A model generated the notes under the pieces. That model did not search any database, was not told where the DNA came from, and saw only the letters and a program-made list of their open reading frames with translations. Of a stretch of DNA of 60,516 bases, positions 7,844 through 17,405 are shown one piece after another. Source of the stretch: Tannerella sp. Lineage in GTDB: Bacteria > Bacteroidota > Bacteroidia > Bacteroidales > Tannerellaceae. Position 1 is the first letter of the stretch. Every line of letters begins with the position of its first letter. The stretch lies in assembly GCA_031270465.1 (NCBI GenBank), contig JAISXP010000058.1, forward strand, positions 1-60,516. Direction: 5' to 3'. Both the position numbers and the translations under genes were made by a program.

Positions 7844-8731
7844 TTATTTTCTGCTTGCATTAAAAAGAGCTTTCTTTTCGTCGGCCGACAGGCTTTCGTA
7901 GCCCGAGCGTTTCAGTTTATCAAGTATGGCATCCAGATTTTTCATTTCTTTCTGTTTTCGCGCGTTATATTCCATGTCGGTTTCCGGGCGACGTTTGCTT
8001 CCGGTCACTTTCATGCGCGGGCGGCGCTTTTTGCCTATGTTGACAACCCGGTCAATCAGGCGATTGATGAATACTGTCAAGTCTTTTCCCTGTTGAAACC
8101 GAACGGCAAAGACGATGCCGAACAAAGCACCTCCGATATGAGCGATATGCCCTCCGGCATTTTCGGATGTGATGGACAGCAAGTCGATCAGCAACGCAAA
8201 CAAAGCCAGATAGATGAGTTTGACACGCCCGACAAGAAACAGGTTTATCTCATAATCTTTCCGGTAGAATGCGACGGCAAAGACGATTGCCATGACAGAC
8301 GCCGAAGCACCCATAAGCAAGTTGAGGGAAGATGTATCTCTGAAATACGGGAAGACGTTGTATGCAATCATAAACAGCAGAGCGCCGGCAATCCCGCCCA
8401 TCACGTACATCCCGCCCAGATGACGTTCGCTGAAAAACTGAAGGAATATTTTACCGAACCAGTACAGCCAGAGCATGTTGAACAGTATGTGAATGAAATC
8501 GGCATGAAGGAACATGTACGTCAGGATGGTCCAGGGCTGATATATAAATTCGCCCGGCGACGCCGGCATCTGCAGGTAGCGGAGGAAATCGCCGTCGCCC
8601 ATGCGAAACAGTATCGCCACGATAAAAATCAGACGGACAGCCAAAAACACAGCCACATTGATAAATATCAATTTGGCCAATACATTTCCCCGTGCGTAAA
8701 AATATTTTATCCTATTGAAAATATTGTCCAT
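7844..8731 (-). CDS. Rhomboid intramembrane serine protease (second of pair)
   Basis: A 295-residue rhomboid that would cleave transmembrane substrates inside the membrane. The serine nucleophile is in LLMGASASVMAIVF (GASA) and the catalytic histidine in GGHIAHIGGALFG. The conserved L1 region WTILTYMFLHADFIHILFNMLWLYWFG is also present. After about residue 205 a soluble basic tail follows (KKRRPRMKVTGSKRRPETD), ending in a short helical region rich in Lys and Glu (KEMKNLDAILDKLKRSGYESL); such tails are common in Bacteroidetes rhomboids. Its start overlaps the end of the upstream rhomboid gene by 20 bases, indicating translational coupling. Confidence 0.94.
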   Translation of the reverse strand: MDNIFNRIKYFYARGNVLAKLIFINVAVFLAVRLIFIVAILFRMGDGDFLRYLQMPASPGEFIYQPWTILTYMFLHADFIHILFNMLWLYWFGKIFLQFFSERHLGGMYVMGGIAGALLFMIAYNVFPYFRDTSSLNLLMGASASVMAIVFAVAFYRKDYEINLFLVGRVKLIYLALFALLIDLLSITSENAGGHIAHIGGALFGIVFAVRFQQGKDLTVFINRLIDRVVNIGKKRRPRMKVTGSKRRPETDMEYNARKQKEMKNLDAILDKLKRSGYESLSADEKKALFNASRK

Positions 8732-9419
8732 TTCCTCTTTTTTTCTTCCAGTACATAATCATGAAAAATCCGAAAATCATTCCCCCCAAATGGGCGAAAT
8801 GTGCCACATTGTCGCCACTGAAATTGGCTATTCCCAAAGACAGTTCGAGCAATCCGTATCCGATCACAAAATATTTTGCCTTGACAGGAATCGGCACGAA
8901 CATGATATATAGCGGCACATTGGGAAATAAAATCCCGAAAGCAAGCAAAATTCCGAACACCGCGCCCGACGCCCCAACGGTTACTATATGATGCACGTTG
9001 GGATCGAAAACTATTTGTTCGGCAATACTTATCTGATTTACAGAGGCTATTGATTGAATAGTCCAGAGCCACGTCAGTTCCTGTGTAAGCGCCGCGCCCA
9101 ACCCGGTGACGAAATAAAACAACAAAAAACGTTTCGGCCCCCAGACCTGTTCGAGGACGCGCCCAAACATATACACGGCAAACATGTTGAAAAAGACGTG
9201 TTCGATGGAATGTGTATCGTGCAAGAACATGTAGGTGAAAAACTGGAAAAACCGAAAATTCGATGTGCCGGGGAAATGTAGCCCGAACAGGTCTATCATG
9301 TTAATATTCACCTTTGGCAATACGATACTTGCCAACCAGCACAGTAAATTAATTATAATCAAATTTTTAGTCACAGGCGGAATACTACTTAAAAAGCCTG
9401 TTCTTCGAAACTGTTCCAT
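8712..9419 (-). CDS. Rhomboid intramembrane serine protease (first of pair)
   Basis: About 235 residues with the rhomboid core and no long tail. The nucleophile is in VGASGAVFGILLAF (GASG) and the catalytic histidine in AHFAHLGGMIFGFFM. The L1 motif is FFTYMFLHDTHSIEHVFFNMFAVYMFG. ATG 9419 (MEQFRRTG) is preferred because the longer frame starts with TTG. The two rhomboids differ in the loop lengths, tail and active-site surroundings, so they are old paralogues, not a recent duplication. It heads an operon with the second rhomboid and the EEP protein. Confidence 0.94.
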   Translation of the reverse strand: MEQFRRTGFLSSIPPVTKNLIIINLLCWLASIVLPKVNINMIDLFGLHFPGTSNFRFFQFFTYMFLHDTHSIEHVFFNMFAVYMFGRVLEQVWGPKRFLLFYFVTGLGAALTQELTWLWTIQSIASVNQISIAEQIVFDPNVHHIVTVGASGAVFGILLAFGILFPNVPLYIMFVPIPVKAKYFVIGYGLLELSLGIANFSGDNVAHFAHLGGMIFGFFMIMYWKKKRGNGQYFQ

Positions 9420-9437
9420 TCTTCTTCTGTTTTCAGG

Positions 9438-9445
9438 CAAAAATA
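9438..9445 (-). promoter_or_regulatory. -7 box for the rhomboid operon
   Basis: TATTTTTG on the minus strand, 18 bases before the ATG at 9419. No TTTG at the right distance upstream, so this is a half-supported promoter. Confidence 0.4.
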
Positions 9446-9585
9446 TATCATTAATTCTGAATGAGCTACCTAAATTTCTGTAAAAATGTCAAATTTTGAT
9501 AAAGGATTCCGTTCATTTGGCTGTTTATTTATAAAAATCGCACAGATATACACCACTAAATTTGCTGTTAATAAGCAAGATACGG

Positions 9586-9954
9586 TTAGGGCTGCCAAAA
9601 TTTCTCGAGCGTGACCGATGCGCTGTGCACTTCGCCACCCAGCGGCGGGTGAAGTTTGGACACCCTTATTTTAATGTACGCGAGTTGAGGGAAGCGCAAT
9701 TTCAATGCAGACAGAATACGCCCCGCAAGATTTTCGAGCAGTTTCGACGGCGTACTCATTTCTTCGTTCACTGTCCGGTATACGTCCGCATAGCTGATGG
9801 AGTCGCCAATGTCATCGCTTCGCACGGCATTTTCAATACAGCCGGACGCATACTCAAGATCGACCGTAAAATCGTTTCCAACCTTTCTTTCCTGCGGAGC
9901 TACACCGTGGGAAGCATGAAATTTCATCGATTTCAATTCAATCACTGTCATCAT
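9586..9954 (-). CDS. folB: Dihydroneopterin aldolase
   Basis: A 122-residue enzyme of folate synthesis that cleaves 7,8-dihydroneopterin to 6-hydroxymethyl-dihydropterin and glycolaldehyde. Family features are IELKSMKFHASHGVAPQERKVG at the N-terminus, the Tyr motif DSISYADVYRTVNEEM, the Glu motif LLENLAGRI, and KIRVSKLHPPLGGEVHSASV with the catalytic Lys. Length is normal. The next pathway enzyme, FolK, is in this window at 35.8 kb but not linked. Either of two consecutive ATG codons could start it. Confidence 0.95.
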   Translation of the reverse strand: MMTVIELKSMKFHASHGVAPQERKVGNDFTVDLEYASGCIENAVRSDDIGDSISYADVYRTVNEEMSTPSKLLENLAGRILSALKLRFPQLAYIKIRVSKLHPPLGGEVHSASVTLEKFWQP

Positions 9955-10013
9955 ATATCGTAAAAAAGATTGTGTAAAAGTAGTGAAAAAATAGCCTGAT
10001 AGTTTTTTTTTAC

Positions 10014-10021
10014 TACATTTG
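10014..10021 (+). promoter_or_regulatory. -7 box for the bactofilin gene
   Basis: TACATTTG, 22 bases before the ATG at 10044, in a T-rich stretch; no clear -33 element. Confidence 0.5.
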
Positions 10022-10043
10022 CAGAAATAAAAATATAAAATTT

Positions 10044-10475
10044 ATGGTACGTACAAAACAAAACGAAGAGGCGCCGACCAGTAATGGAGGCATACTCAAT
10101 GTGTTGGCCGTAGGAACAGCAGTAAAAGGCAGTATTGTCACAGCGTCTGATTTCCGTCTGGACGGACGAATAGAAGGAGACATCACTTGCAAAGGTAAAA
10201 TTGTTATTGGTCCGAAAGGAAGCATCAAGGGGAACATCCGTTCCGATAATGCGGAAATATTGGGCGAAGTGGAAGGCACCGTGAGGATCAAGGAAAAGTT
10301 GATTTTCAAATCGACGGCAGTCATCAAGGGCGACGTATTTATCCAGACGCTCGAGATTGAACCGGGTGCCCGATTCAACGGCACTTGTACGATGTCTGGG
10401 AAAAATCCGCTGGAGAACGACGAAACGCCGGCGAATGAGATCCCCGGAAATACAGTCGTTCCGCCGGCGAAGTAA
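10044..10475 (+). CDS. Bactofilin (polymer-forming cytoskeletal protein)
   Basis: A 143-residue bactofilin. A short disordered N-terminus leads to a right-handed beta-helix of about 90 residues (30-120) made of repeating turns such as SDFRLDGRIEGDITCKG, GSIKGNIRSDNAEILGEV and GTVRIKEKLIFKSTAVIKG, with hydrophobic residues at regular spacing. The C-terminal tail is Pro-rich. Bactofilins self-assemble without nucleotides into filaments at the membrane and help in cell shape or localising wall enzymes. Here it is a single gene with its own promoter, converging on malQ with a 13-base gap. Confidence 0.93.
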   Translation: MVRTKQNEEAPTSNGGILNVLAVGTAVKGSIVTASDFRLDGRIEGDITCKGKIVIGPKGSIKGNIRSDNAEILGEVEGTVRIKEKLIFKSTAVIKGDVFIQTLEIEPGARFNGTCTMSGKNPLENDETPANEIPGNTVVPPAK

Positions 10476-10488
10476 AAACATCATCCCG

Positions 10489-13167
10489 TCACCGGCCGCA
10501 GTCGGCCAGCATTGAGCGGATTTTTTGATTAAATTCATCGGATTCAAGAAGTTTTTCGAGTGTGAGATGCATCTTGTACTGCCAATAGTGGTGAGGATTG
10601 GCCGGTATGTTGATGCGTTCGTCTTCAGCACGCGGATGTTTCAGCGCGTCGCTTATGGCAAGCCAGTCCTGAAGCGGAATAATGGTGAGGATGGAAGACG
10701 CGCACAGATGATTTTTGAGTATCTGTGCAGCGATTTTTGCCGGGCAGGCGGCCGGCGCCGTACCGCTTTTCCGCAAGACGGACTGGTAGTATTGTTGTCT
10801 CTTTTCGGGATTTTCTTCCCACCAGAGGCGCAGTGGACTCATGTCGTGGGTCGACGTGGTGCAGACGGACAGGTAAGGCAGCCTGCTCAGGCACGCGAAA
10901 TGTTCGCCGGGCAATTTTGGCGCACGTTCCAACTCGAGGCTCAGGATGTGCAGTTGAGTCATTACCTCGTGAACGGATGCAGGTATCATGCCCAAATCTT
11001 CACCGCAAATCAACATATCCGTGCTTTCGATAAGGGGGACGAGCCGTTTGAGGGCTTCGGCTTTCCAGAAAGCATTGTGCCGTTCATAAAAGAAATGGCT
11101 GGAAAGCCGGTCGAACGCAGTTTGTGCCCGCGCGGATAATTCCGCATACGCAAACGACTTGTTCCCGGCGATGCGGGGATGATATTTGGTTTGTTCATAC
11201 GGATCCTTCAGGAAGAGGACTTCGCTGGCAATGGCAAACAGTCCGTCCATAATTTCGCCCGAAAGCGCATCGGCATGGTTTTTGAATATGCTTTCAATCT
11301 TTTTTTGCGTGTCGCATAATGGTTTAAGTATCAAATGTTCATCATCTTCGTCAATCAGGAACGCATCGAGATACTTTCGGGCTTCGGCGCTGAAAAGTTC
11401 GTCTAAAAATCGGCGGTGTATGCGCGGTTTCAGCAATCGCCCGTCCCATTCCAGGCCAAACAGCTCAATCTCATTGACGGAGAACGGCAGGGCAGGTCTG
11501 AAATGTCCACAAAGTCCTTGTACAAAATCGGTCGGCACTTCCCAGATACGGAAAAAACCGAGTATGTGGTCGATTCTGAAACAGCTGAAGTAATCTTCCA
11601 GCTTGCAAAAACGTTTTTTCCACCAGATGAAACCGTCCCTTTCCATGACATCCCAGTTGTAAGTGGGAAAAGACCAGTTTTGTCCGGTCTCGGAAAAATC
11701 GTCGGGAGGAGCTCCTGCCTGCCCGCTGCTGTTGAAATATACCGGCTCAATCCATGCATCGACGCTCGTTCGGTGGATGCCGATAGGCAGGTCTCCTTTG
11801 AGAATGACGCCCTTTTTACGTGCATAATCCGATGCTTGCCTGAATTGGGTGTGCAGGACAAATTGCAGAAAGTAAGTGAATGATAACTCGGAATATACCT
11901 TGCTGTCTTCCCTGCAAAGCGTTTGTATCCGGCGTGGGCTGTAACGGACATCTTCGCCCCAGCGGATGAAGTCGGACGTTTGATATTTTTCTCTGAAGAA
12001 ACAAAAAGCGGCATACGGAAGCAACCAGACTTGATTGGTTCTCAGGAACGATTTGAATGCCGCCGATTTCAGGATACGCGAACCTTCCTGTTCGAAAAAA
12101 TCGCGGCAATATTGCAGTTTATATTTCTCAACATTCTCGTAATCAACAACATTCTTTTTGTTAAGTATTTGTTGTTTGCGATGATAGGACGCCGTCTTCT
12201 TTTCATCTTTCAGAGCGCCCATTTCTTTCAGCGAAATGTAAACCGGATGCAGCGCATAAATCGAAATCGCGCTGTAAGGATACGAGTCTTCCCATGTATG
12301 GGTACGTGTCGTATCGTTTACAGGCAAAATCTGAATCAGGCGCTGGTTTGTATGTGCCGCCCAGTCAACAAGCAACTTGAGGTCATGCAAGTCTCCGATA
12401 CCGAAACTGTGTTCCGAACGCAGCGAAAAAAGGGGAACGACGACGCCTGCGCCTTTCCACGGCGTACGGTTGTCGCAGTATGGATATTCGGATACGACAA
12501 ATACCGCCTTTTCATGCCGGGGAAGGGGTGGCAGTGTTCTGTTTTCGCCTGCCTCCCACCGACATTCCTGCTTCGTCCTGTTGCGAAGAAGAAATTTGTA
12601 TTCAACCGGGAAAGTTATTTCGTTGATACCAAGCCTGATTTCCCATTCGGGGAAATGCGTGCAAATCATTTCCTTCGCCTTTTCGGGTTGCCACATTCCG
12701 AGCGCATCCTGATTGCCCGAAATGGCAACATGCTGATTTTTTTCAACATAAGGATTGCATACACGAATGATCACTTCCATGCCAGCCTCTTTTGCGGGAT
12801 AAGCCTGCGGTGCGCGTGCAAATATCGTCCGAGTAAATGCAGATGTGTAAAGCGCAGGATTTTCCGGTGCAATCTGCCAGTAATCAAAAAGATAATACCG
12901 CTCTTGATCGGGAGAAAATTGCACTTTGTGTTTTCTGCCGCGAGGTTCGGATATGGTTGTTCCGTCTGGCATTTTCAACACGTAGCGATAATCAAGCGTT
13001 TTGACAAAGACAGGAATTTCCACATCCAAAGTCCACTGTCCGTCGCCGCGGCAGTCCATTTCCTTTGCCGAAACGATTTGCCACGCACCCAGTTCGTCAA
13101 CAGCCCCAACAATGCAGACTTTTTGCCCGGCGTCGGTGAAATAATGGATGTTAAATGTAATTCTCAT
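10489..13167 (-). CDS. malQ: 4-alpha-glucanotransferase (amylomaltase) with N-terminal starch-binding domains
   Basis: An 892-residue GH77 enzyme that transfers alpha-1,4-glucan segments between maltodextrins in the cytoplasm. Residues 1-110 and about 125-235 resemble CBM20 domains (FNIHYFTDAGQKVCIVG, DELGAWQ; then EVIIRVCNPY and DALGMWQPEKAKEM). The GH77 catalytic part follows, with the nucleophile in FRIDHILGFFRIWEVP, the acid/base Glu in LICGEDLGMIP and the STHDMSPLR motif. The tandem CBM20 arrangement is common in Bacteroidetes and plant DPE2-like enzymes. The gene lies 18 bases behind nrdJ on the same strand and may be read from the nrdJ promoter. No other glycogen gene is nearby. Confidence 0.94.
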   Translation of the reverse strand: MRITFNIHYFTDAGQKVCIVGAVDELGAWQIVSAKEMDCRGDGQWTLDVEIPVFVKTLDYRYVLKMPDGTTISEPRGRKHKVQFSPDQERYYLFDYWQIAPENPALYTSAFTRTIFARAPQAYPAKEAGMEVIIRVCNPYVEKNQHVAISGNQDALGMWQPEKAKEMICTHFPEWEIRLGINEITFPVEYKFLLRNRTKQECRWEAGENRTLPPLPRHEKAVFVVSEYPYCDNRTPWKGAGVVVPLFSLRSEHSFGIGDLHDLKLLVDWAAHTNQRLIQILPVNDTTRTHTWEDSYPYSAISIYALHPVYISLKEMGALKDEKKTASYHRKQQILNKKNVVDYENVEKYKLQYCRDFFEQEGSRILKSAAFKSFLRTNQVWLLPYAAFCFFREKYQTSDFIRWGEDVRYSPRRIQTLCREDSKVYSELSFTYFLQFVLHTQFRQASDYARKKGVILKGDLPIGIHRTSVDAWIEPVYFNSSGQAGAPPDDFSETGQNWSFPTYNWDVMERDGFIWWKKRFCKLEDYFSCFRIDHILGFFRIWEVPTDFVQGLCGHFRPALPFSVNEIELFGLEWDGRLLKPRIHRRFLDELFSAEARKYLDAFLIDEDDEHLILKPLCDTQKKIESIFKNHADALSGEIMDGLFAIASEVLFLKDPYEQTKYHPRIAGNKSFAYAELSARAQTAFDRLSSHFFYERHNAFWKAEALKRLVPLIESTDMLICGEDLGMIPASVHEVMTQLHILSLELERAPKLPGEHFACLSRLPYLSVCTTSTHDMSPLRLWWEENPEKRQQYYQSVLRKSGTAPAACPAKIAAQILKNHLCASSILTIIPLQDWLAISDALKHPRAEDERINIPANPHHYWQYKMHLTLEKLLESDEFNQKIRSMLADCGR

Positions 13168-13185
13168 TCGTTATCAAACTGTTTA

Positions 13186-15717
13186 TCAGCATTTTGAAGC
13201 TCCGCAGTTCGAGCAGATTACACAACCCTCCTGATTAATAAGACTTTCCATTCCGCAATGCCCGCATTTTCCTTTTGTGGGGCCATTCGGCAAATATTTC
13301 CTCAAAGCCCTTTCTACGCCGTTTTTCCAGGTGTTGATAGATTCGTCATCCAGTTCCAGACCTTCTACGAGTTTGACAACCTGATCGATAGGCATTCCGT
13401 AGCGGAGTACGCCCGAAATCAGTTTGGCGTAATTCCAGTAAACCGGTTCGAACTTGCCGTCCAGCCCTTCCAGCGTCATTTTGAAACCGCGTTTGTTTTT
13501 GAACTGGAAATCATAGTGTTTCGTGCCGTCGACGTTGTATATTTTTATGATGGTGCCTTTTGTCACGTTTTTAGGCAGCATGATACCCTCGTCGTCGTCG
13601 GCCAGACCGGTAAAAATTTCGTACGGACGGTCGTTTAAAAGTCCGACGAAAGCAATCCATTTCTCCCTGTTGTTCTGAAACTTGACGACGTCGGCATCCA
13701 GTTCGCGCGGACGTTTTGCCACGATGACGGGCGGTTCGATGCATTCACGATCTTTTTTCTTTTTGCTGTCGGGCGCCAGCAATATGCCCGAACGGGAGCC
13801 TTCGCGGTATACCGTACAACCTTTACATCCCGATTTCCACGCTTCAATGTATAACCTGTTCACTAATTCTTCCGTAGCCTCGTTCGGCAGGTTGATGGTT
13901 ACGCTGATGGAATGGTCTACCCACTTTTGGACACGTCCCTGCATTTTTACTTTCTGTACCCAGTCTACATCGTTGGATGTAGCCTTGTGATAAGGTGATT
14001 TTTCGACGATTTCATCGATTTCACTTTGCGTATATTGTTTTGAGACAGAATATCCCTGCGTCTCCATCCATACGTTGAATTTATGATGAAATACGGTATA
14101 TTCTTCAAACGCATCGCCTGTTTCGTTCACGTAATCTACTCTGGCGGACTGGTCGTTCGGATTCACTTTGCGACGGCGTTTGTATACCAGCATAAAGGCC
14201 GGTTCGATGCCCGATGTCGTTTGGGTCATCAGACTGGTGCTTCCCGTCGGGGCGATGGTCAGACATGCGATATTTCGCCGTCCATATTTGACCATGTCGC
14301 CGTATAATTGCTCGTCTTCAGCCTTCAGGCGATTGATAAACGGATTGTTTTCTTCGCGTTTGGCATCGTAGATTTCGAAAGCGCCGCGTTCTTTTGCCAT
14401 AGTGACGGACGAGCCGTATGCTGCCAGAGCAAGTGTTTTTTGGATGGTTTCGGCAAAATCTGTGGCATCTTCTGTTCCGTAACGCAGATTCAGGGCGGCC
14501 AGCATATCGCCTTCAGCGGTGATACCCACTCCTGTGCGACGTCCCTGCAACGTTTTCTTTTGAATTTTTTCCCACAAGTGCCTTTCCGTCTGCTTTATCT
14601 CCTGCAATTCGGGGTCTTCGTCGATTTTTTGCAGGATTTTTCCAATCTTTTCGGATTCGAGGTCAATGATGTCATCCATAATACGCTGTGCCAAGGCCAC
14701 ATGCTTCTTAAACAAGTCGAAGTCAAAGCGGGCTTTATTCGTAAACGGGTCTATCACATACGAATACAGGTTAATCGCCAGCAGCCGGCAACTGTCGTAG
14801 GGACAGAGCGGTATTTCGCCACACGGATTGGTCGATACCGTGCGGAATCCCAAGTCGGCATACGAGTCCGGCACTGATTCGCGAATGATTGTATCCCAGA
14901 ATAATACACCCGGCTCGGCCGATTTCCAGGCATTGTGGATGATTTTTGCCCACAATGCGGTTGCGTCAATTTCCTTTTTCACTTTAGGGTTGGACACATC
15001 AACCGGATATTGCTGTGTGTAAGGCGTATGGTTGATGACAGCTGTCATGAAATCATCGTCTATCTTTACGGAAACATTGGCGCCCGTAACTTTTCCTTCC
15101 GTCATTTTGGCGTCTATAAACGATTCCGAATCAGGATGTTTGACAGATACACTCAGCATCAGTGCGCCTCGCCGTCCGTCTTGCGCCACTTCGCGGGTCG
15201 AATTGGAATATCTTTCCATAAACGGTGCCAGTCCGGTAGAAGTCAGCGCCGAATTTTTCACAGGCGAGCCTTTTGGCCGGATATGCGACAAGTCGTGTCC
15301 CACGCCTCCGCGCCGTTTCATCAGTTGCACCTGTTCCTCGTCAATGCGAATGACGGCGCCGTAAGAATCTGCGTCGCCGTCTAATCCGACCACAAAGCAG
15401 TTGGACAGGGACGCAATCTGGAAATCGTTTCCAATTCCGGTCATCGGGCTTCCTTGCGGGACGATGTAACGGAAATGGTCGAACAGGGCGAACAGTTCCT
15501 GTTCGGATAAAGGATTCGGGTATTTTTTTTCGATCCGGGCAATTTCTTTTGCCAGGCGCCGATGCATATCTTCAGGCGTTTTTTCGAAAATATTACCGAA
15601 AGCATCTTTAAGGGCATATTTGTTTGCCCAAACTTTTGCAGCCAATTCATCGCCTGCAAAATATTTCAGAGAAGCATTGTAAGCTTCGTCAAAAGAGTAT
15701 GTTTTCAAATTCGGCAT
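13186..15717 (-). CDS. nrdJ: Adenosylcobalamin-dependent (class II) ribonucleotide reductase
   Basis: About 843 residues from ATG 15717 (MPNLKTYSFDEAYNASLKYF); the longer upstream frame starts in noncoding AT-rich DNA. It reduces ribonucleotides to deoxyribonucleotides using a B12-generated thiyl radical and so works with or without oxygen. Seen: the first redox Cys in IASLSNCFVVG, the radical loop TNPCGEIPLCPYDSCRL, and APTGSTSLMTQTTSGIEP. The C-terminus CGHCGMES...CVICSNCGASKC is a cysteine-rich, zinc-ribbon-like tail typical of the long class II type. The promoter starts 21 bases before the gene, leaving no room for a cobalamin riboswitch. Confidence 0.95.
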   Translation of the reverse strand: MPNLKTYSFDEAYNASLKYFAGDELAAKVWANKYALKDAFGNIFEKTPEDMHRRLAKEIARIEKKYPNPLSEQELFALFDHFRYIVPQGSPMTGIGNDFQIASLSNCFVVGLDGDADSYGAVIRIDEEQVQLMKRRGGVGHDLSHIRPKGSPVKNSALTSTGLAPFMERYSNSTREVAQDGRRGALMLSVSVKHPDSESFIDAKMTEGKVTGANVSVKIDDDFMTAVINHTPYTQQYPVDVSNPKVKKEIDATALWAKIIHNAWKSAEPGVLFWDTIIRESVPDSYADLGFRTVSTNPCGEIPLCPYDSCRLLAINLYSYVIDPFTNKARFDFDLFKKHVALAQRIMDDIIDLESEKIGKILQKIDEDPELQEIKQTERHLWEKIQKKTLQGRRTGVGITAEGDMLAALNLRYGTEDATDFAETIQKTLALAAYGSSVTMAKERGAFEIYDAKREENNPFINRLKAEDEQLYGDMVKYGRRNIACLTIAPTGSTSLMTQTTSGIEPAFMLVYKRRRKVNPNDQSARVDYVNETGDAFEEYTVFHHKFNVWMETQGYSVSKQYTQSEIDEIVEKSPYHKATSNDVDWVQKVKMQGRVQKWVDHSISVTINLPNEATEELVNRLYIEAWKSGCKGCTVYREGSRSGILLAPDSKKKKDRECIEPPVIVAKRPRELDADVVKFQNNREKWIAFVGLLNDRPYEIFTGLADDDEGIMLPKNVTKGTIIKIYNVDGTKHYDFQFKNKRGFKMTLEGLDGKFEPVYWNYAKLISGVLRYGMPIDQVVKLVEGLELDDESINTWKNGVERALRKYLPNGPTKGKCGHCGMESLINQEGCVICSNCGASKC

Positions 15718-15737
15718 AATGTAAATTTTAATTGCTG

Positions 15738-15770
15738 CAAATTTATGAATTATTTTCCGCGCTGTCCAAA
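15738..15770 (-). promoter_or_regulatory. Bacteroidetes promoter for nrdJ
   Basis: On the minus strand TTTG (15770-15767), a 21-base spacer and TAAATTTG (15745-15738), 20 bases before the ATG. The rest of the gap 15718-16073 holds the dnaA terminator and AT-rich DNA without further signals. Confidence 0.65.
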
Positions 15771-15994
15771 TTATTCGACAAGAAAATACGGAATTGTTAA
15801 TAAGTTTTCCGCTTTTTGCATTCAATCTGCTAATATAAAACAGTATAGCAAACAGGATCTATCTCGAAAATTATCCAAAACGAAAAGGCAGCCAATGTTA
15901 TTGTTGTTCGAATGATGAATTGCAGGGAAAATGGGAAACGAAAAAAAGCGAAGTTGCTTCGTGCGTATGCAGGATAAAAATGGAAATGAAAAAC

Positions 15995-16039
15995 AAAGGC
16001 AGGTCGCAAATCGGTTTGCCCCTTAGTACGCCTGCCTTT
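15995..16039 (-). terminator. Terminator downstream of dnaA
   Basis: AAAGGCAGG (15995-16003) and CCTGCCTTT (16031-16039) are perfect inverted repeats that enclose a smaller GCAAA/TTTGC hairpin. On the minus strand the stem is followed by a T-rich GTTTTTC. It lies 35 bases after the dnaA stop. Confidence 0.6.
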
Positions 16040-16073
16040 CAAATAAAGAATTAAAGAGATTGGAAAATATAAC

Positions 16074-17405
16074 TTACTGTTTCAATTTGCGTTCAAGAGA
16101 TTCAATCATGGCTTTGAAAGATTTATCCGTTTCCATCTGGTTTTTTATCGCTTTGATTGAGTGCAGAACGGTGGCATGATCTTTTCCGCCGATGCTTTTT
16201 CCAATATGCGCAAGCGAATGGTCGGTATACTTTTTAGCCAGATACATGGATATCTGACGTGCCAGAACGATTTCTCTTTTCCGCGAAGAGGATTGAATCA
16301 ATGATTCGTCCATGTTGAAGTGTTCGCATACCACTTTGATTATTTTTTCGATGGTAATTTGACGATTCTCTATCATAACCATTTGACCGATGACTTCCTG
16401 TGCTAACGTCATATCTATTTTTTTCCTGTTTATAAATGAATTGGCCGATATTGAGATTATGACGCCTTCCAGGTCGCGTACGTTTTCCGTTACATGCTCC
16501 ACAATGTAGTTGAAGACGTCGTTGTCGATGCTAATATTTTCCTCTTCCATTAAATGTCTTAGTATCTGTTTCCTCAATTCATAATCGGGGCGATCGATTT
16601 TTGCATTCATCCCCCATTTCAGGCGGGTGATGAGCCGAGCTTCCATGCCCTGCAATGCCACGGGCGGCTTATCCGACGTCATGACAATTTGTTTCCCCAA
16701 CTGGTGCAGATTGTTAAATATCTGAAAGAAAGCATGCTGCGTTTTGTCCATCCCGATAAATTCCTGTATATCATCCATGATAAGGACGTCGAGACTTTGA
16801 TAGAAAGCCAGGAAGTCGTACGTCGTATTTTTACGGACGGCATCGATGTACTGAATGCGGAAAAGGTGTGACGAGACGTACAAAACACGTTTTTCGGGAT
16901 GAAGTTTGCGCGTTCGCAAGCCAATGGCATGACACAGATGGGTTTTCCCCACGCCCGTATCGCCATAGATAAACAGCGGATTAAATGCCGTTTTGCCGGG
17001 TTTTTCGGCGATGGACATGCCAGTACTTCGAGCCAGCCTGTTGCTTTCGCCTTCAAAGAAGTTATCAAACGTATATTTGGCAACAAGCTGAGAATCCAAT
17101 TCTTCTGCTTTTCTGTCTTTCTCAGGATGGCTTCCCGTCTCTGGCGCCGAATTTCCGACTACTACACGGTAGCTCAAGGATGTGCCCGTGCCGAAAACAC
17201 GTTCGAGCGACATGTGCAATATATGGATATACTTCTCTTCCAGATATTCGTAAAAGAACTGGCTGGGTACCTGAACCGTAATTTTCTTGTCCTGATACGA
17301 TATGGGAATGATGGGACGGAACCACCTCTCGTAGGTTGTTTCCGACACAACGCCCCTGATAACGGCTAAACATTCGCTCCACAATAACTGATAATCTGAC
17401 TGCAT
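16074..17405 (-). CDS. dnaA: Chromosomal replication initiator DnaA
   Basis: A 443-residue AAA+ initiator that binds DnaA boxes at oriC and opens the duplex. Domain I is at the N-terminus (WSECLAVIRGVVSETTYERWF), a short linker follows, then the AAA+ core with Walker A GDTGVGKTHL near residue 150, Walker B VLIMDDIQE, and sensor regions. The C-terminal DNA-binding domain IV has the signature GGKDHATVLHSIKAI. Length is normal. Downstream is nrdJ, upstream an MCE gene; dnaN and recF are not adjacent, as is usual in Bacteroidetes. Confidence 0.97.
   Translation of the reverse strand: MQSDYQLLWSECLAVIRGVVSETTYERWFRPIIPISYQDKKITVQVPSQFFYEYLEEKYIHILHMSLERVFGTGTSLSYRVVVGNSAPETGSHPEKDRKAEELDSQLVAKYTFDNFFEGESNRLARSTGMSIAEKPGKTAFNPLFIYGDTGVGKTHLCHAIGLRTRKLHPEKRVLYVSSHLFRIQYIDAVRKNTTYDFLAFYQSLDVLIMDDIQEFIGMDKTQHAFFQIFNNLHQLGKQIVMTSDKPPVALQGMEARLITRLKWGMNAKIDRPDYELRKQILRHLMEEENISIDNDVFNYIVEHVTENVRDLEGVIISISANSFINRKKIDMTLAQEVIGQMVMIENRQITIEKIIKVVCEHFNMDESLIQSSSRKREIVLARQISMYLAKKYTDHSLAHIGKSIGGKDHATVLHSIKAIKNQMETDKSFKAMIESLERKLKQ

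Noticed and set aside
15718-16073. Cobalamin riboswitch before nrdJ
   Set aside because: No B12-box-like motif, and the promoter leaves only a short leader.
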